Shown here: in pieces, positions 1 to 8,046 of the stretch | Layout of the letters: each line of letters begins with the position of its first letter | How positions within the stretch are numbered: the first letter of the stretch is position 1 | Assembly (NCBI GenBank): GCA_002238855.1 | Contig: MPND01000009.1 | Span: 38,732 to 102,731, forward strand | Length of the DNA stretch: 64,000 nt | Direction: 5' to 3' | Source: SAR202 cluster bacterium bin90 | GTDB lineage: Bacteria > Chloroflexota > Dehalococcoidia > Lucifugimonadales > JADFKI01 | Program-made: the position numbers and the translations under genes | The notes under the pieces: generated by a model | Told to the model about the DNA's origin: nothing | Seen by the model: only the letters and a program-made list of their open reading frames with translations | The model's database searches: none

Positions 1-238
1 GTTTAACGGATATCCGGTCGCCTGCCCTCATGTAATCGAAGTAGAGCGAGGTCAATATGGTTACGACCGATGCGCTGGAAGCCTGGTGTCCCCCGACCTT
101 GCCGTCAGGCGAGTGGCGCACATTGTTGGCGTAGTGGACCATCTGCATGGCCAGCCAGAGGACGCGATCTTGAATCTGCCTGAGTGTCGTGTCGTGGTCC
201 TGGTAGGCGTCCGATTGCTCTGGAATTGCCGTTGCCAT
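1..238 (-). CDS. Transketolase-like thiamine-dependent enzyme, N-terminal fragment (cut by window edge)
   Basis: The reading frame opens at an ATG (complement of 236-238) behind GAGG and runs off the left end of the window, giving 79 N-terminal residues. The segment with GGHQASSASVVTILTSLYF resembles the thiamine-diphosphate-binding N-terminal domain of transketolase and homodimeric E1-type enzymes, which begin with a helix followed by a GGH element. Catalytic residues further on lie outside the window, so transketolase cannot be separated from a pyruvate dehydrogenase E1-like enzyme. It lies 82 bp downstream of the hydroxypyruvate isomerase gene on the same strand and may be co-transcribed with it. 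Family call is from recall of conserved motifs; confidence is moderate because only about a tenth of the protein is visible. Confidence 0.65.
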   Translation of the reverse strand, partial: MATAIPEQSDAYQDHDTTLRQIQDRVLWLAMQMVHYANNVRHSPDGKVGGHQASSASVVTILTSLYFDYMRAGDRISVK

Positions 239-320
239 CTCTAACCTCACTGTCAGGTTTCAGGTATCAGCAATCAATTGTCAGTTACAGGGGCAATTGC
301 TGGTGGTCTGTTCCCAGCCT

Positions 321-1097
321 TCACAGATATGGTTCTGTCCAGCCGAGCCCTTCGGCGGTTGTCGCAGCCGGGACATACTCGCACCCGATCCACCCGTCGT
401 AGCCGATTCCGTCAAGGTAGCCGAACAGGTAAGGATAGTTTATCTCACCAGTACCGGGTTCGTGGCGACCTGGGTTATCCGCAATCTGGATGTGGCGAAT
501 GATGTCCTGATTTCGTTCGATGTTGCGCGCAAGGTCTCCTTGCATGATCTGCATGTGGTAGAGATCATGCTGCAGGAACAGGTTGTCGGAGCCGACGCGC
601 CCTATAAGGTCCCTGGCATGCTCAGGGTAATTGAGAATGAACCCTGGAATGTCGATGGTGTTAATAGGCTCTATGAGCAGGATAACTCCTGCAGCCTTTA
701 GCTGTTCCGCGGCGAACTTCAAATTGCCGACTAGTGTCACTTCCTGATCTTCGCTTGATACGCCTGCTGGCGCGATGCCTGCGAGACAATTCACCTGCGG
801 ACAATTCAGTGCGGTTGCGTATTCTATCGCCCTTCCTACGCCCTCCTGGAACTCGCCCACGCGGTCGGGATGACAGCCTATCCCACGCTCACCCGCTGCC
901 CAGTCGCCGGCCGGCAGATTGTGCAGGACCTGCGTCAGCCCGTGCTGCTCCAGCTTTTCGGCGAGCTGCGCCGGTTCATAGTCATAGGGGAATAGATATT
1001 CTACGCCCTTGAAGCCGGCGTTCGCGGCGGCGGCGAATCGGTCAAGGAAATCGACCTCATTGAACATCATTGTCAGATTGGCTGCTAGGTTTGGCAT
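321..1097 (-). CDS. hyi: Hydroxypyruvate isomerase-like TIM-barrel protein
   Basis: The 258-residue product has the length and pattern of the Hyi family, which interconverts hydroxypyruvate and tartronate semialdehyde in glyoxylate metabolism. Visible family features are the start MPNLAANLTMMF, the GFKGVEYLFPYDY segment after the first strand, LIEPINTIDIPGF with the metal-binding Glu, the LQHDLYHMQIMQGD segment and HIQIADNPGRHEPGTGEINY near the C-terminus. The ATG at 1097 is preferred over a TTG at 1121 because family members begin at this point and AGGAA lies upstream. It follows a Gfo/Idh/MocA oxidoreductase on the same strand, suggesting a small sugar-acid or polyol catabolic operon. Activity on a different keto-sugar is possible, as this TIM-barrel superfamily is diverse. 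Confidence 0.85.
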   Translation of the reverse strand: MPNLAANLTMMFNEVDFLDRFAAAANAGFKGVEYLFPYDYEPAQLAEKLEQHGLTQVLHNLPAGDWAAGERGIGCHPDRVGEFQEGVGRAIEYATALNCPQVNCLAGIAPAGVSSEDQEVTLVGNLKFAAEQLKAAGVILLIEPINTIDIPGFILNYPEHARDLIGRVGSDNLFLQHDLYHMQIMQGDLARNIERNQDIIRHIQIADNPGRHEPGTGEINYPYLFGYLDGIGYDGWIGCEYVPAATTAEGLGWTEPYL

Positions 1098-1156
1098 ACT
1101 TCTACTATTCCTGAAACTCAATTCTAATGCGATATGAAAGTGACTGAGACGTTCTG

Positions 1157-2206
1157 CTAAGTGAGGCTCGAGGGTTGCACTGGGCGCTCCTCGTCGGCTG
1201 CCTTATAGACTGACATCGCCACCTGCATAGCGTGGCGTGAGAATGCGATGTCCATGTCCGGCTGCTCGTCGCTTATGATGCAGTCGATGAACTGCCCCGC
1301 CGCGCCATTAAAGCTCTCAATCCAGTCCATGGGCACTTGGATGCCGGTTGTCTCCGTCCCTTTGACGATCATCACGGGTGGCAGGTCAAGCATCTCGCCT
1401 GTGCAGCGCGTAACCCAGATTGCGCCCTTGCTGCCCTGGATCTCGAAGAACTCGTCGGCTGCGTAATACCTGCCGCGAATCTCCATCTCAGGAGCCGAGG
1501 AATATTCGAGGACTCCGAGGCAATTCCTGTCCTTGAACTTCCAGATTGCGGCGCTTGGAGTCTCATCAAGATAATCATCCGAGCGGGTGACGATGCTTTG
1601 TACGCTTTCGATTTCCCCGATCCAGTGTATTGCCGTCGCGTACTTGTGCCAGCCGTCATCGTACAGCATGCCCCCCGCGTGGAGGGTGGGATCGCGGCGC
1701 CACACATACGCGCCGGGCATCGTTTCAATCTGCGACTGGTTCGCCAGTTTTCCACGAACCGTTCTGATGCGAACCATCGAAGGCTCTCCGATGACACCGG
1801 CGTCAAGCAACTCCTTCGCCTTCACTATCGGTGGGTAATATAGAAAATTCTCAGTCGTGCGGTACTTGGTCGTTGCGCTCTGGAGTGCGGATTCAATGGT
1901 ATCGATCTCGGCTACCGTAGAGGAGATCGGCTTCTGGCAGGAGACATGCTTTCCGGCGTTCAGCCCGTCCACAATTTGCTGCGGGTGTAGATGTGTGGGA
2001 GTCAGCAGTTCAATCGCATCCACTTCCGAGTCATTGAGCAAGTCTTCAAAAGACTCGTGAATGCGCGGCGTAATGCCCCACTGGCGTGCCCTCTGCTCAG
2101 CGCGCTCCGTCTGCGGATCGAATAGAGCAGTTACCTCGCAATGCTCGTGCATCAGATAGCCCGGCGCGTTCAGCTGGGAGATCGTCCCACAGCCAACAAT
2201 TGCCAT
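1157..2206 (-). CDS. Gfo/Idh/MocA family NAD(P)-dependent oxidoreductase
   Basis: This is a 349-residue two-domain dehydrogenase. The N-terminal Rossmann motif is MAIVGCGTISQ, and the characteristic Lys-Pro pair of the family is seen in GKHVSCQKPISS. The C-terminal part carries a GGMLYDDGWHKY stretch, in the position where the family has its substrate-binding Asp/His pair. Substrates in this family are sugars, inositols or sugar acids; the sequence does not define which. The ATG at 2206 follows AAGG and is preferred over a TTG at 2239 that lacks a ribosome-binding site. It is separated from the hyi-like gene by about 60 bp on the same strand, so the two may act in one pathway of sugar or hydroxy-acid oxidation. 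Confidence 0.8.
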   Translation of the reverse strand: MAIVGCGTISQLNAPGYLMHEHCEVTALFDPQTERAEQRARQWGITPRIHESFEDLLNDSEVDAIELLTPTHLHPQQIVDGLNAGKHVSCQKPISSTVAEIDTIESALQSATTKYRTTENFLYYPPIVKAKELLDAGVIGEPSMVRIRTVRGKLANQSQIETMPGAYVWRRDPTLHAGGMLYDDGWHKYATAIHWIGEIESVQSIVTRSDDYLDETPSAAIWKFKDRNCLGVLEYSSAPEMEIRGRYYAADEFFEIQGSKGAIWVTRCTGEMLDLPPVMIVKGTETTGIQVPMDWIESFNGAAGQFIDCIISDEQPDMDIAFSRHAMQVAMSVYKAADEERPVQPSSLT

Positions 2207-2365
2207 CCTTACCTTGTCCAAAATCCGCCTCCAGTTCAAGCGACTCGCACCGCTTGAGTGCTAGATTCCATCGACTTGTAGGATACCATTTGGCGTACAG
2301 TTTAGCACGGCTGATAGCGCGAAGGTCTCTTGTCCAAAAACGAATTCAGTGGAAGATGAAAGCTG

Positions 2366-3643
2366 CTATCTGACCTCATATATAGCGCCGGCCACCGAGG
2401 CAAGTAGCAGGGTGCCATTCCCAGCCACGGCGATTGAACTGATGGGAATGCCCATGGATAACCGCCATTCCACTTCGCCCGTAGAGGTACTCAGACCCAA
2501 GACCTCTCCTGCCTGGGTGCCAAAGACCAACGTGCCGTCCACCAATACTGTCCCACCCGCAACTGGTGCCTGCGATGTGAAATTCCAGAGTGCATCCCCG
2601 GTGTTCGCGTCCAAAGCCGTGACATTGGCGCTGTGGTCCGCATTTCTGGACACGAAATACAGCCTGTCGTCTCTCGCTGCAACCACCGTCGCTGCCAATC
2701 CGCCAATGCCCCTATGGTGCCATAAGTAGCCAACCGGATCAGGGGGGCGGGGCGCCGACTTGTAGAGCCATAGCTTCGTCCACCAGAAACGAATTGCCTT
2801 CTCCATGGGAACATCCCTGGCGTGCAGATCGATGGCTTGGATGCTCCCGCGATCACCGGATAACACGACCGTATCTCCAAGTATGACAGGTGGCCCTGCT
2901 CCACCGAACCAGAGTCGGGTAGTGCGACGACGCTTCCCTTTGGCCGCGTCAACGAGGTTAAGGTGATTGCCTTCGCTCAACACCGCCAAGATGCCATCGC
3001 TGAATGTGAGCGGGCTGATCGTGCGTCCTCCTTCGGTCTCATGAGTCCAGAGCAACTCGCCAGTCACGGCGTCCAGGGTTTGAATGCCGTCTGAGGCGAC
3101 ATAGAGCACGCCATCTCGCACCACCGGACTTCCCAGCACAATGTCCTTCGAACTGTGTGTCCAAATCTCCTGACCGGTGTGGCGGTCCAAAGCGATAGTC
3201 CTACCGTCTCTGGAAACTGCGTAGAGAAAATCCCCCGCCACGGATGGACGATAGTCTGACACCCCGTTTAGCCTGTAAGTCCAAGCTGACATCCAGGTAT
3301 CCAAGTCCAGCGCGGTTATGCTGCCCGTCTCGGCGCGGCGTCCCGACACGATGTAAGCTGTGCCGCCATATATTGCAGGCGGTGCGGAGATGTCTCCTCC
3401 GGTCTGAAATATCCTTTCAACCACTCCCGACGGTGGCATGACGATAATTGGCATCGCGTCTGCCGTCTCCGTCAGCATTGTTGACGGCGTCACCTGCCTG
3501 AGAGAAATATCGAAGTAGTTCCACGCGCTTATGGAGAACATCACTGCTAGAAATCCGCAGAGCAATAATATCCCTGGAAGCAGAAATCGTCGTTTTCTGC
3601 CTCTCTTGAAAGATACTCTGGGCCCCGGTGGCTCAAATCTCAT
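2366..3643 (-). CDS. PQQ-like beta-propeller repeat protein, membrane anchored
   Basis: The 425-residue product has a basic N-terminus followed by one membrane segment around residues 20-42 (FLLPGILLLCGFLAVMF), so it is probably anchored with the propeller outside the cell. The remainder consists of repeated propeller blades recognisable as GSITALDLDTWMSAWTY, RTIALDRHTGQEIWTH, GIQTLDAVTGELLWTH, ANVTALDANTGDALWNF and GEVLGLSTSTGEVEWRL, the Trp-docking pattern of PQQ-type repeats. Similar proteins are annotated BamB-like, but a true outer-membrane assembly role would not be expected in a Chloroflexota-type envelope. No catalytic residue set of a quinoprotein dehydrogenase is visible. Function unknown; a structural or binding role is inferred. 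Confidence 0.75.
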   Translation of the reverse strand: MRFEPPGPRVSFKRGRKRRFLLPGILLLCGFLAVMFSISAWNYFDISLRQVTPSTMLTETADAMPIIVMPPSGVVERIFQTGGDISAPPAIYGGTAYIVSGRRAETGSITALDLDTWMSAWTYRLNGVSDYRPSVAGDFLYAVSRDGRTIALDRHTGQEIWTHSSKDIVLGSPVVRDGVLYVASDGIQTLDAVTGELLWTHETEGGRTISPLTFSDGILAVLSEGNHLNLVDAAKGKRRRTTRLWFGGAGPPVILGDTVVLSGDRGSIQAIDLHARDVPMEKAIRFWWTKLWLYKSAPRPPDPVGYLWHHRGIGGLAATVVAARDDRLYFVSRNADHSANVTALDANTGDALWNFTSQAPVAGGTVLVDGTLVFGTQAGEVLGLSTSTGEVEWRLSMGIPISSIAVAGNGTLLLASVAGAIYEVR

Positions 3644-3758
3644 CAGATGTTTTCATCCCTTGTCATACCGCTGTGTGGGAGTAGGGTCGTTCTGCAATGT
3701 ACTGCCGCCTGACTATTTCGTCAGCAGACTCCCGCACTTAGTCCACCCAGCTACTTTA

Positions 3759-3787
3759 TTGACATAACTTAAGGCCCAGTGTAACAT
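3759..3787 (+). promoter_or_regulatory. Sigma-70-type promoter of the first ABC binding-protein gene
   Basis: A perfect -35 hexamer TTGACA (3759-3764) is separated by 17 bp from TAACAT (3782-3787). Transcription would begin near 3794, about 80 nt before the ATG at 3872. Confidence 0.6.
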
Positions 3788-3871
3788 CGCCGCAGGTTTG
3801 CGGACCGAGCAAGCTGACGGCTAATACGATGTACACCAATGCACCTTAGTTGCCTTTCCGTGGAGGAGCAA

Positions 3872-5743
3872 ATGAATCGTTTGTCGTTATTCTTCGTTGT
3901 CATAATCGCAATCATAACAAGCATGGCAATTGTCGCTTGCGGCTCTGCAGAACCGCAAATTGTAGAAAAAGTGGTCGAGGTTCCAGTTGATAGGGAAGTG
4001 GTGAAGGAGGTCGAAGTCGTCAAGGAAGTGGAAGTTGAGGTGGTGAAAGAAGTCCCAGTTGACAGGGAGGTTGTGAAAGAGGTTGAGGTCGTCAAGGAAG
4101 TGGAAGTCGAGGTGGTAAAGGAAGTACAGACGGAAGTCGTCAAGGAAGTCGTCAAAGAGGTTGAGGTAGTAGTCGTAGCCACTCCGGTTCGACAGGCACG
4201 GGAAGCGACATACATGATGCGCGCCCCCGAACCTAACCCAAAGCGCGGCGGCAACATGCGAACCGCCTTCGGCGTAACCATGACAAACTTCGACGTGCAG
4301 CAGGGCGCAGGCTCGCACGTGCTTGGTCACCTGTACAACAAGGTCGTGACTAAGAACCTGGCTGACGGACTGCGGACTATCGCTCCTGACCTTGCCGTGT
4401 CGTGGGAAGCTTCTCCCGACGGAATGGGTTAAACGTTCAACCTAAGGGACGGGGTCACATATCACGATGGCACGCCATTCAGCGCGGACGATGTAGTCGC
4501 CAACTTTACACGCATCATAGATCCACCGTCCGGCGTCTCCAGCAGGAGCAAGGACCTGCTGCCGATGATTGATTCTGTTGAGAAAATTGACGACTACACT
4601 GCGACATTTAACCTAAACTCACCCACGCCATACTTCGTCGAGTTGCTGACGAGTTCACCACTGCTGGTTTACTCGAAGAAGTCCCTGGAAGAGAACAACT
4701 ATGACCTGCGCCAGATTGAAGTCGCTCCGGGTACCGGTGTCTTCAGATTCGTTGACCATCTACCAGGTGAGAAGTGGGAATTCGAGGCGAACCCGGACTA
4801 CTGGAATCCGGAACTGCCCTACCTTGACGGTCTGACGATGCTGCACGTTCCCACTTGGCCTGACAGGGGAGCCGCAGTCCTGACCGGACAGGCTGACTTC
4901 TCGTGGAACATCTCGCCTGACACGCACGCTGAAGCGAAGAAGAGGCAGGATATTGGCGCTGTTACTTACGACTGCCTGAATTCGCACAACTTCGCCATTA
5001 ACAACGAGCGGGCGCCGTTCGACGACCCCAGAGTACGGCGAGCGATACACCTCGCTATCAGCCGCCAGACTCAGATTGACGGGTACACCCCGGTCTGGGA
5101 GCCTACGTTCGTAACGCGCTGGATTCCTAAGCCGAGCCCATTCTCCACCGATCCCAACGCTATACTCCAGATGCCAGGCTACCGTGCAGAAAAGGAAGAG
5201 GACATCGCCGAGGCGAAGCGCCTTCTGGCAGAAGCCGGCTATCCTGACGGATTCGAGATGACCATCACGACCTGGAACCTGCCCACCACGGCAGAGGTCG
5301 CAGTGCCGCTGTTTGTGGACGAACTGAGAAAGACACTGAACATTCAGGCGGACATTAAGCTTGTGGAGCGCGCGCTCCAGAGCGAAATTCTGCACGATGG
5401 CAACTTCGACATGTTCAGGAACGGCGACTACGCCGGCCAGATTCTCGACCCGTTCCCCATGTGGAACATCTACCTGAGAACCGGTGGCTCGCAGAACTGG
5501 TCACGCTACGCCAACCCTGAATTCGACGCAGTGCTGGACCAACTCGCCGGCGAACTGGATCCGTTTGCCCGTGCCGAACTGTTTAATCAGGGCATGGATA
5601 TTCTAGACGCGAACCCGCCCTTCTATCACATCGGTTTCTGCGGACATTCACCTGCATGGAGCAAGGATGTCAAGGGTATGTCGATGGAGACTAGGCTGCA
5701 TGTGCTCTGGGAGCGCCTCGACACCGCTTGGCTCGACAGGTAA
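3872..5743 (+). pseudogene. Family 5 peptide-type ABC substrate-binding lipoprotein, interrupted by one in-frame TAA
   Basis: The gene starts at an ATG behind GGAGG. It encodes a signal peptide ending in a lipobox-like AIVAC (Cys23), a Val/Glu/Lys-rich linker (residues 30-102) and an extracellular solute-binding family 5 domain that continues to position 5743. A TAA at 4430-4432 (codon 187) falls where family members normally have Tyr in the sequence DGMxYTFNLRDG; the frame is otherwise open on both sides with family sequence directly before and after (TFNLRDGVTYHDGTPFS). No other disablement is seen. This may be a recent pseudogene, a sequencing or assembly error, or stop readthrough. The permease genes follow at 5961 and 6960, but no ATPase gene is adjacent, so a shared ATPase must be encoded elsewhere. 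Confidence 0.85.
3959..4177 (+). repeat. Val/Glu/Lys linker repeats with a perfect 24-residue tandem duplication
   Basis: Residues 30-102 of the binding lipoprotein are almost entirely Val, Glu and Lys. Within them, residues 37-60 (nt 3980-4051) and 61-84 (nt 4052-4123) are an exact protein-level tandem duplication starting VPVDREVVKEV. Codon by codon, the two 72-bp units differ at ten positions and all ten differences are silent. Such charged linkers separating the lipobox from the binding domain are typical of Chloroflexota binding proteins. Confidence 0.85.
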
Positions 5744-5788
5744 GCAACCCTCGATAAGGCTGCAACAAGTAATTCTACAACTGTAATG

Positions 5789-5818
5789 CCCCCCTCTCTC
5801 CACTCATTGAGAGGGGGG
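5789..5818 (+). promoter_or_regulatory. GC-rich stem-loop between binding-protein and permease genes
   Basis: A perfect 10-bp inverted repeat (5789-5798 with 5809-5818, C6TCTC against GAGAG6) surrounds a 10-nt loop. There is no T-run after it, so it is more likely a processing or attenuation hairpin that keeps permease expression below that of the binding protein than a full terminator. Confidence 0.5.
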
Positions 5819-5960
5819 ACAATTCCTCACAATAATTCGCCCCTCTCAAGAGCTACCGTTGTTTGACAGCGTGAAGAATCAGACAACACGGCTCTGAATG
5901 CCCACAATAAAGCATGGGTTGCGTGTCAACCACAGGAAGGTTTAGGCAGCGGCTTAAGCA

Positions 5961-6920
5961 ATGCGGAAATATCTATACCAGCGCCTCGTGTTGGCAATTC
6001 CCACACTCTTTGGCGTGACCGCGTTGATCTTCATCGCCATGCGCATCCTCCCCGGCGATCCACTCCTCGCAATTTACGGCGAGTCCGAGGGGCTGCACAT
6101 TCTCACGGAAGAAGAACTTGCAGGGGCGCGCGCGAGTCTGGGGCTGGACAAGCCACTCTATCTGCAATACATGAGCTGGATCGGCGATGTCCTAAGGGGC
6201 GACTTCGGAAGGTCTTTCTGGCAGGATAGGCCGATAAGAGACACGATCCTGCGGCGCGGCCCCATTACCGTAGAAATAGCCATCCTCGCGGTTGCCATGT
6301 CATGGATGATCGGGCTTCCTGTGGGTTTGATTGCCGCCGCCTGGCGCAACACATGGATCGACTACATAGTCCGCGTGGTCGTGACATTTTTCATGGCTGT
6401 CCCGAGCTTCTGGCTGGGCCTCACGCTGATTCTTGCGACTGTGCTCATCTGGCAATGGAGACCGCCCTTAACGATAATTCACCTGTGGGACGATCCCATA
6501 GGCAATCTGACCATAGTCATTGGCCCCGCGCTCGTCATGGCAATCAATCTGGGCGCCGAACTCGCCCGTATGTGCCGGGCAACTCTCCTGGAAGTCTTCA
6601 GCGAGGATTACGTGCGCACTGCCAGAGCCAAGGGACTTGCTGAAAGACTCGTGATAGCGCGCCACGCCCTGCGTAATGCCCTGCTTCCCGTAGTAACCAT
6701 ATCAGGCATTCAGTTGGCGTTCCTACTGGGCGGATCGGTTGCCGTTGAGCGAGCCTTCGCGGTGCCGGGCCTCGGCACGACTCTAGTCAATGGAATCGCA
6801 GAACGTGACTGGATGATCATACAGAACGTCGTGCTGCTGTACGGAGTCTCATTCGTGATAATAAATCTCATCGTTGATCTGCTCTACGGCATGCTGGACC
6901 CGCGCATCCGTTATCAATAG
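5961..6920 (+). CDS. Peptide/nickel-type ABC transporter permease, DppB-like
   Basis: The 319-residue membrane protein begins MRKYLYQRLVLAIPTLFGV, the standard opening of DppB/OppB permeases, followed by the periplasmic LPGDPL segment and LGLDKPLYLQYMSW. The cytoplasmic EAA loop that contacts the ATPase is visible as EDYVRTARAKGLAERLV near residue 220, followed by ALRNALLPVVT. The C-terminus ends in DLLYGMLDPRIRY, a family signature. About six membrane segments are expected. It forms the first half of the permease pair with the gene at 6960 and serves the importer of the interrupted binding-protein gene upstream. Substrate is probably a peptide or other small organic, not defined by sequence. 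Confidence 0.92.
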   Translation: MRKYLYQRLVLAIPTLFGVTALIFIAMRILPGDPLLAIYGESEGLHILTEEELAGARASLGLDKPLYLQYMSWIGDVLRGDFGRSFWQDRPIRDTILRRGPITVEIAILAVAMSWMIGLPVGLIAAAWRNTWIDYIVRVVVTFFMAVPSFWLGLTLILATVLIWQWRPPLTIIHLWDDPIGNLTIVIGPALVMAINLGAELARMCRATLLEVFSEDYVRTARAKGLAERLVIARHALRNALLPVVTISGIQLAFLLGGSVAVERAFAVPGLGTTLVNGIAERDWMIIQNVVLLYGVSFVIINLIVDLLYGMLDPRIRYQ

Positions 6921-6959
6921 TACGAGAAGACTGAAGCCAGGGTTATACAAGGTCATACA

Positions 6960-7874
6960 ATGAAGGAAGTCGGCAGCATACCCGGACCGCAGCCTGAAAG
7001 AGGAACTGCCTCACGCTGGTTCGCCGCCTCGTATGGCCTGATTTCGCGCTTCTGCCGCACTTCACCGATTGGCGCGGTTGCGGCAGGATTCCTTGCATTC
7101 CTCGTGCTGGTAGCAGTATTCGCAAATGTAATCTCCCCAAACGACCCACTCGAAACCTTCCCTTCGTTCTTCAGAAAAGGTCCATCGCTGGAGCGTCCAT
7201 TGGGCAACGACCACCTTGGCAGGGATGTCTTGAGCCGCATCATTGTAGGCGCGCGCACATCGCTCTACGTCGCAATCCTGGCAGTGTCAGTTAGCAAGCT
7301 GATCGGCTTTTCGTGGGGCATTCTTACGGGCTACACGGGCGGCAAATTCGATCTGATAAGCCAGAGGTTCCTGGACATCCTCATGTCGTTCCCTGGAATC
7401 ATTCTGGCAATGCTCTTGCTCGTCGGCGTAGGCTCCGGCTTGTACACAGTCATCGCCGCCATAGCAATTACGGGCGTAGCGGGAACCACCCGTGTAATTC
7501 GATCAGTAACGCTCTCAGTACGGGAGATGGAATATGTAGAGGCGGCGCGTGCGCTGGGCGCCTCGCCATTGCGGATCATGTTTGTTCACATAACCCCACA
7601 GTGCATCGCGCCGCTAATGGTGATCGCCAGCGTTAGTCTTGGCGGCGCAATATTCGCTGAAGCCGCGCTCAGCTTCCTCGGTCTCGGAATACCGCCGCCC
7701 AATCCCAGCCTCGGTAACATGCTGGGCGGTGTGCTGGGCGACGCATTCAAGCCCCCTTGGTGGCTGGTGCTCTTCCCCGGTATGACCATAACGATCACCA
7801 TACTCGCCTTCAATATCTTCGGCGACGGGTTGCGCGACCACCTGGACCCCAGGCTCAGGGGACGCCTGCACTAG
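6960..7874 (+). CDS. Peptide/nickel-type ABC transporter permease, DppC-like
   Basis: The 304-residue product starts 39 bp after the DppB-like gene. It has the OppC/DppC layout: a cytoplasmic N-terminal stretch of about 45 residues, a first membrane helix (AAGFLAFLVLVAVFANVIS), the PLGNDHLGRDVLSRII motif that follows it in this family, an EAA loop seen as MEYVEAARALGASPLRIMF, and the closing GDGLRDHLDPRLRG. It should pair with the DppB-like subunit to form the channel. No ABC ATPase gene follows; the next gene on this strand is an aminotransferase with its own promoter, so energising subunits must come from another locus. The assignment to family is secure; the substrate is unknown. Confidence 0.92.
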   Translation: MKEVGSIPGPQPERGTASRWFAASYGLISRFCRTSPIGAVAAGFLAFLVLVAVFANVISPNDPLETFPSFFRKGPSLERPLGNDHLGRDVLSRIIVGARTSLYVAILAVSVSKLIGFSWGILTGYTGGKFDLISQRFLDILMSFPGIILAMLLLVGVGSGLYTVIAAIAITGVAGTTRVIRSVTLSVREMEYVEAARALGASPLRIMFVHITPQCIAPLMVIASVSLGGAIFAEAALSFLGLGIPPPNPSLGNMLGGVLGDAFKPPWWLVLFPGMTITITILAFNIFGDGLRDHLDPRLRGRLH

Positions 7875-7962
7875 GCTCAACTGATATGCCTAGGATGCAA
7901 TGCGTGGTGCCGCGATCTCCTGCCGCCGCCTCGCGACATTCCACAGATTGTCGCAGCCCCAA

Positions 7963-7991
7963 TTGACACTGCCTGTCCTATGGGGCAAAAT
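7963..7991 (+). promoter_or_regulatory. Probable promoter of the aminotransferase gene
   Basis: TTGACA (7963-7968) lies 17 bp upstream of CAAAAT (7986-7991), placing transcription start near 7998 and giving a leader of about 50 nt before the ATG at 8047. Confidence 0.45.
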
Positions 7992-8046
7992 CCAAGCGTC
8001 TTCGGGCGACGCTTCGCCCAATCTAAAGATGTATGAAAGTTGGGAC

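Noticed and set aside
3959..4177. Possible CRISPR or tandem DNA repeat array
   Set aside because: The repeats are coding, conserved at protein level and lack spacers.
3769..4330. Minus-strand Thr/Ser-rich and Asp/Phe-rich frames opposite the Val/Glu/Lys linker
   Set aside because: They mirror the repetitive linker and have no other support.
4433..5743. The downstream part of the interrupted binding protein as a separate gene starting at 4565
   Set aside because: There is no ribosome-binding site or signal peptide, and the domain is continuous with the upstream part in the same frame.
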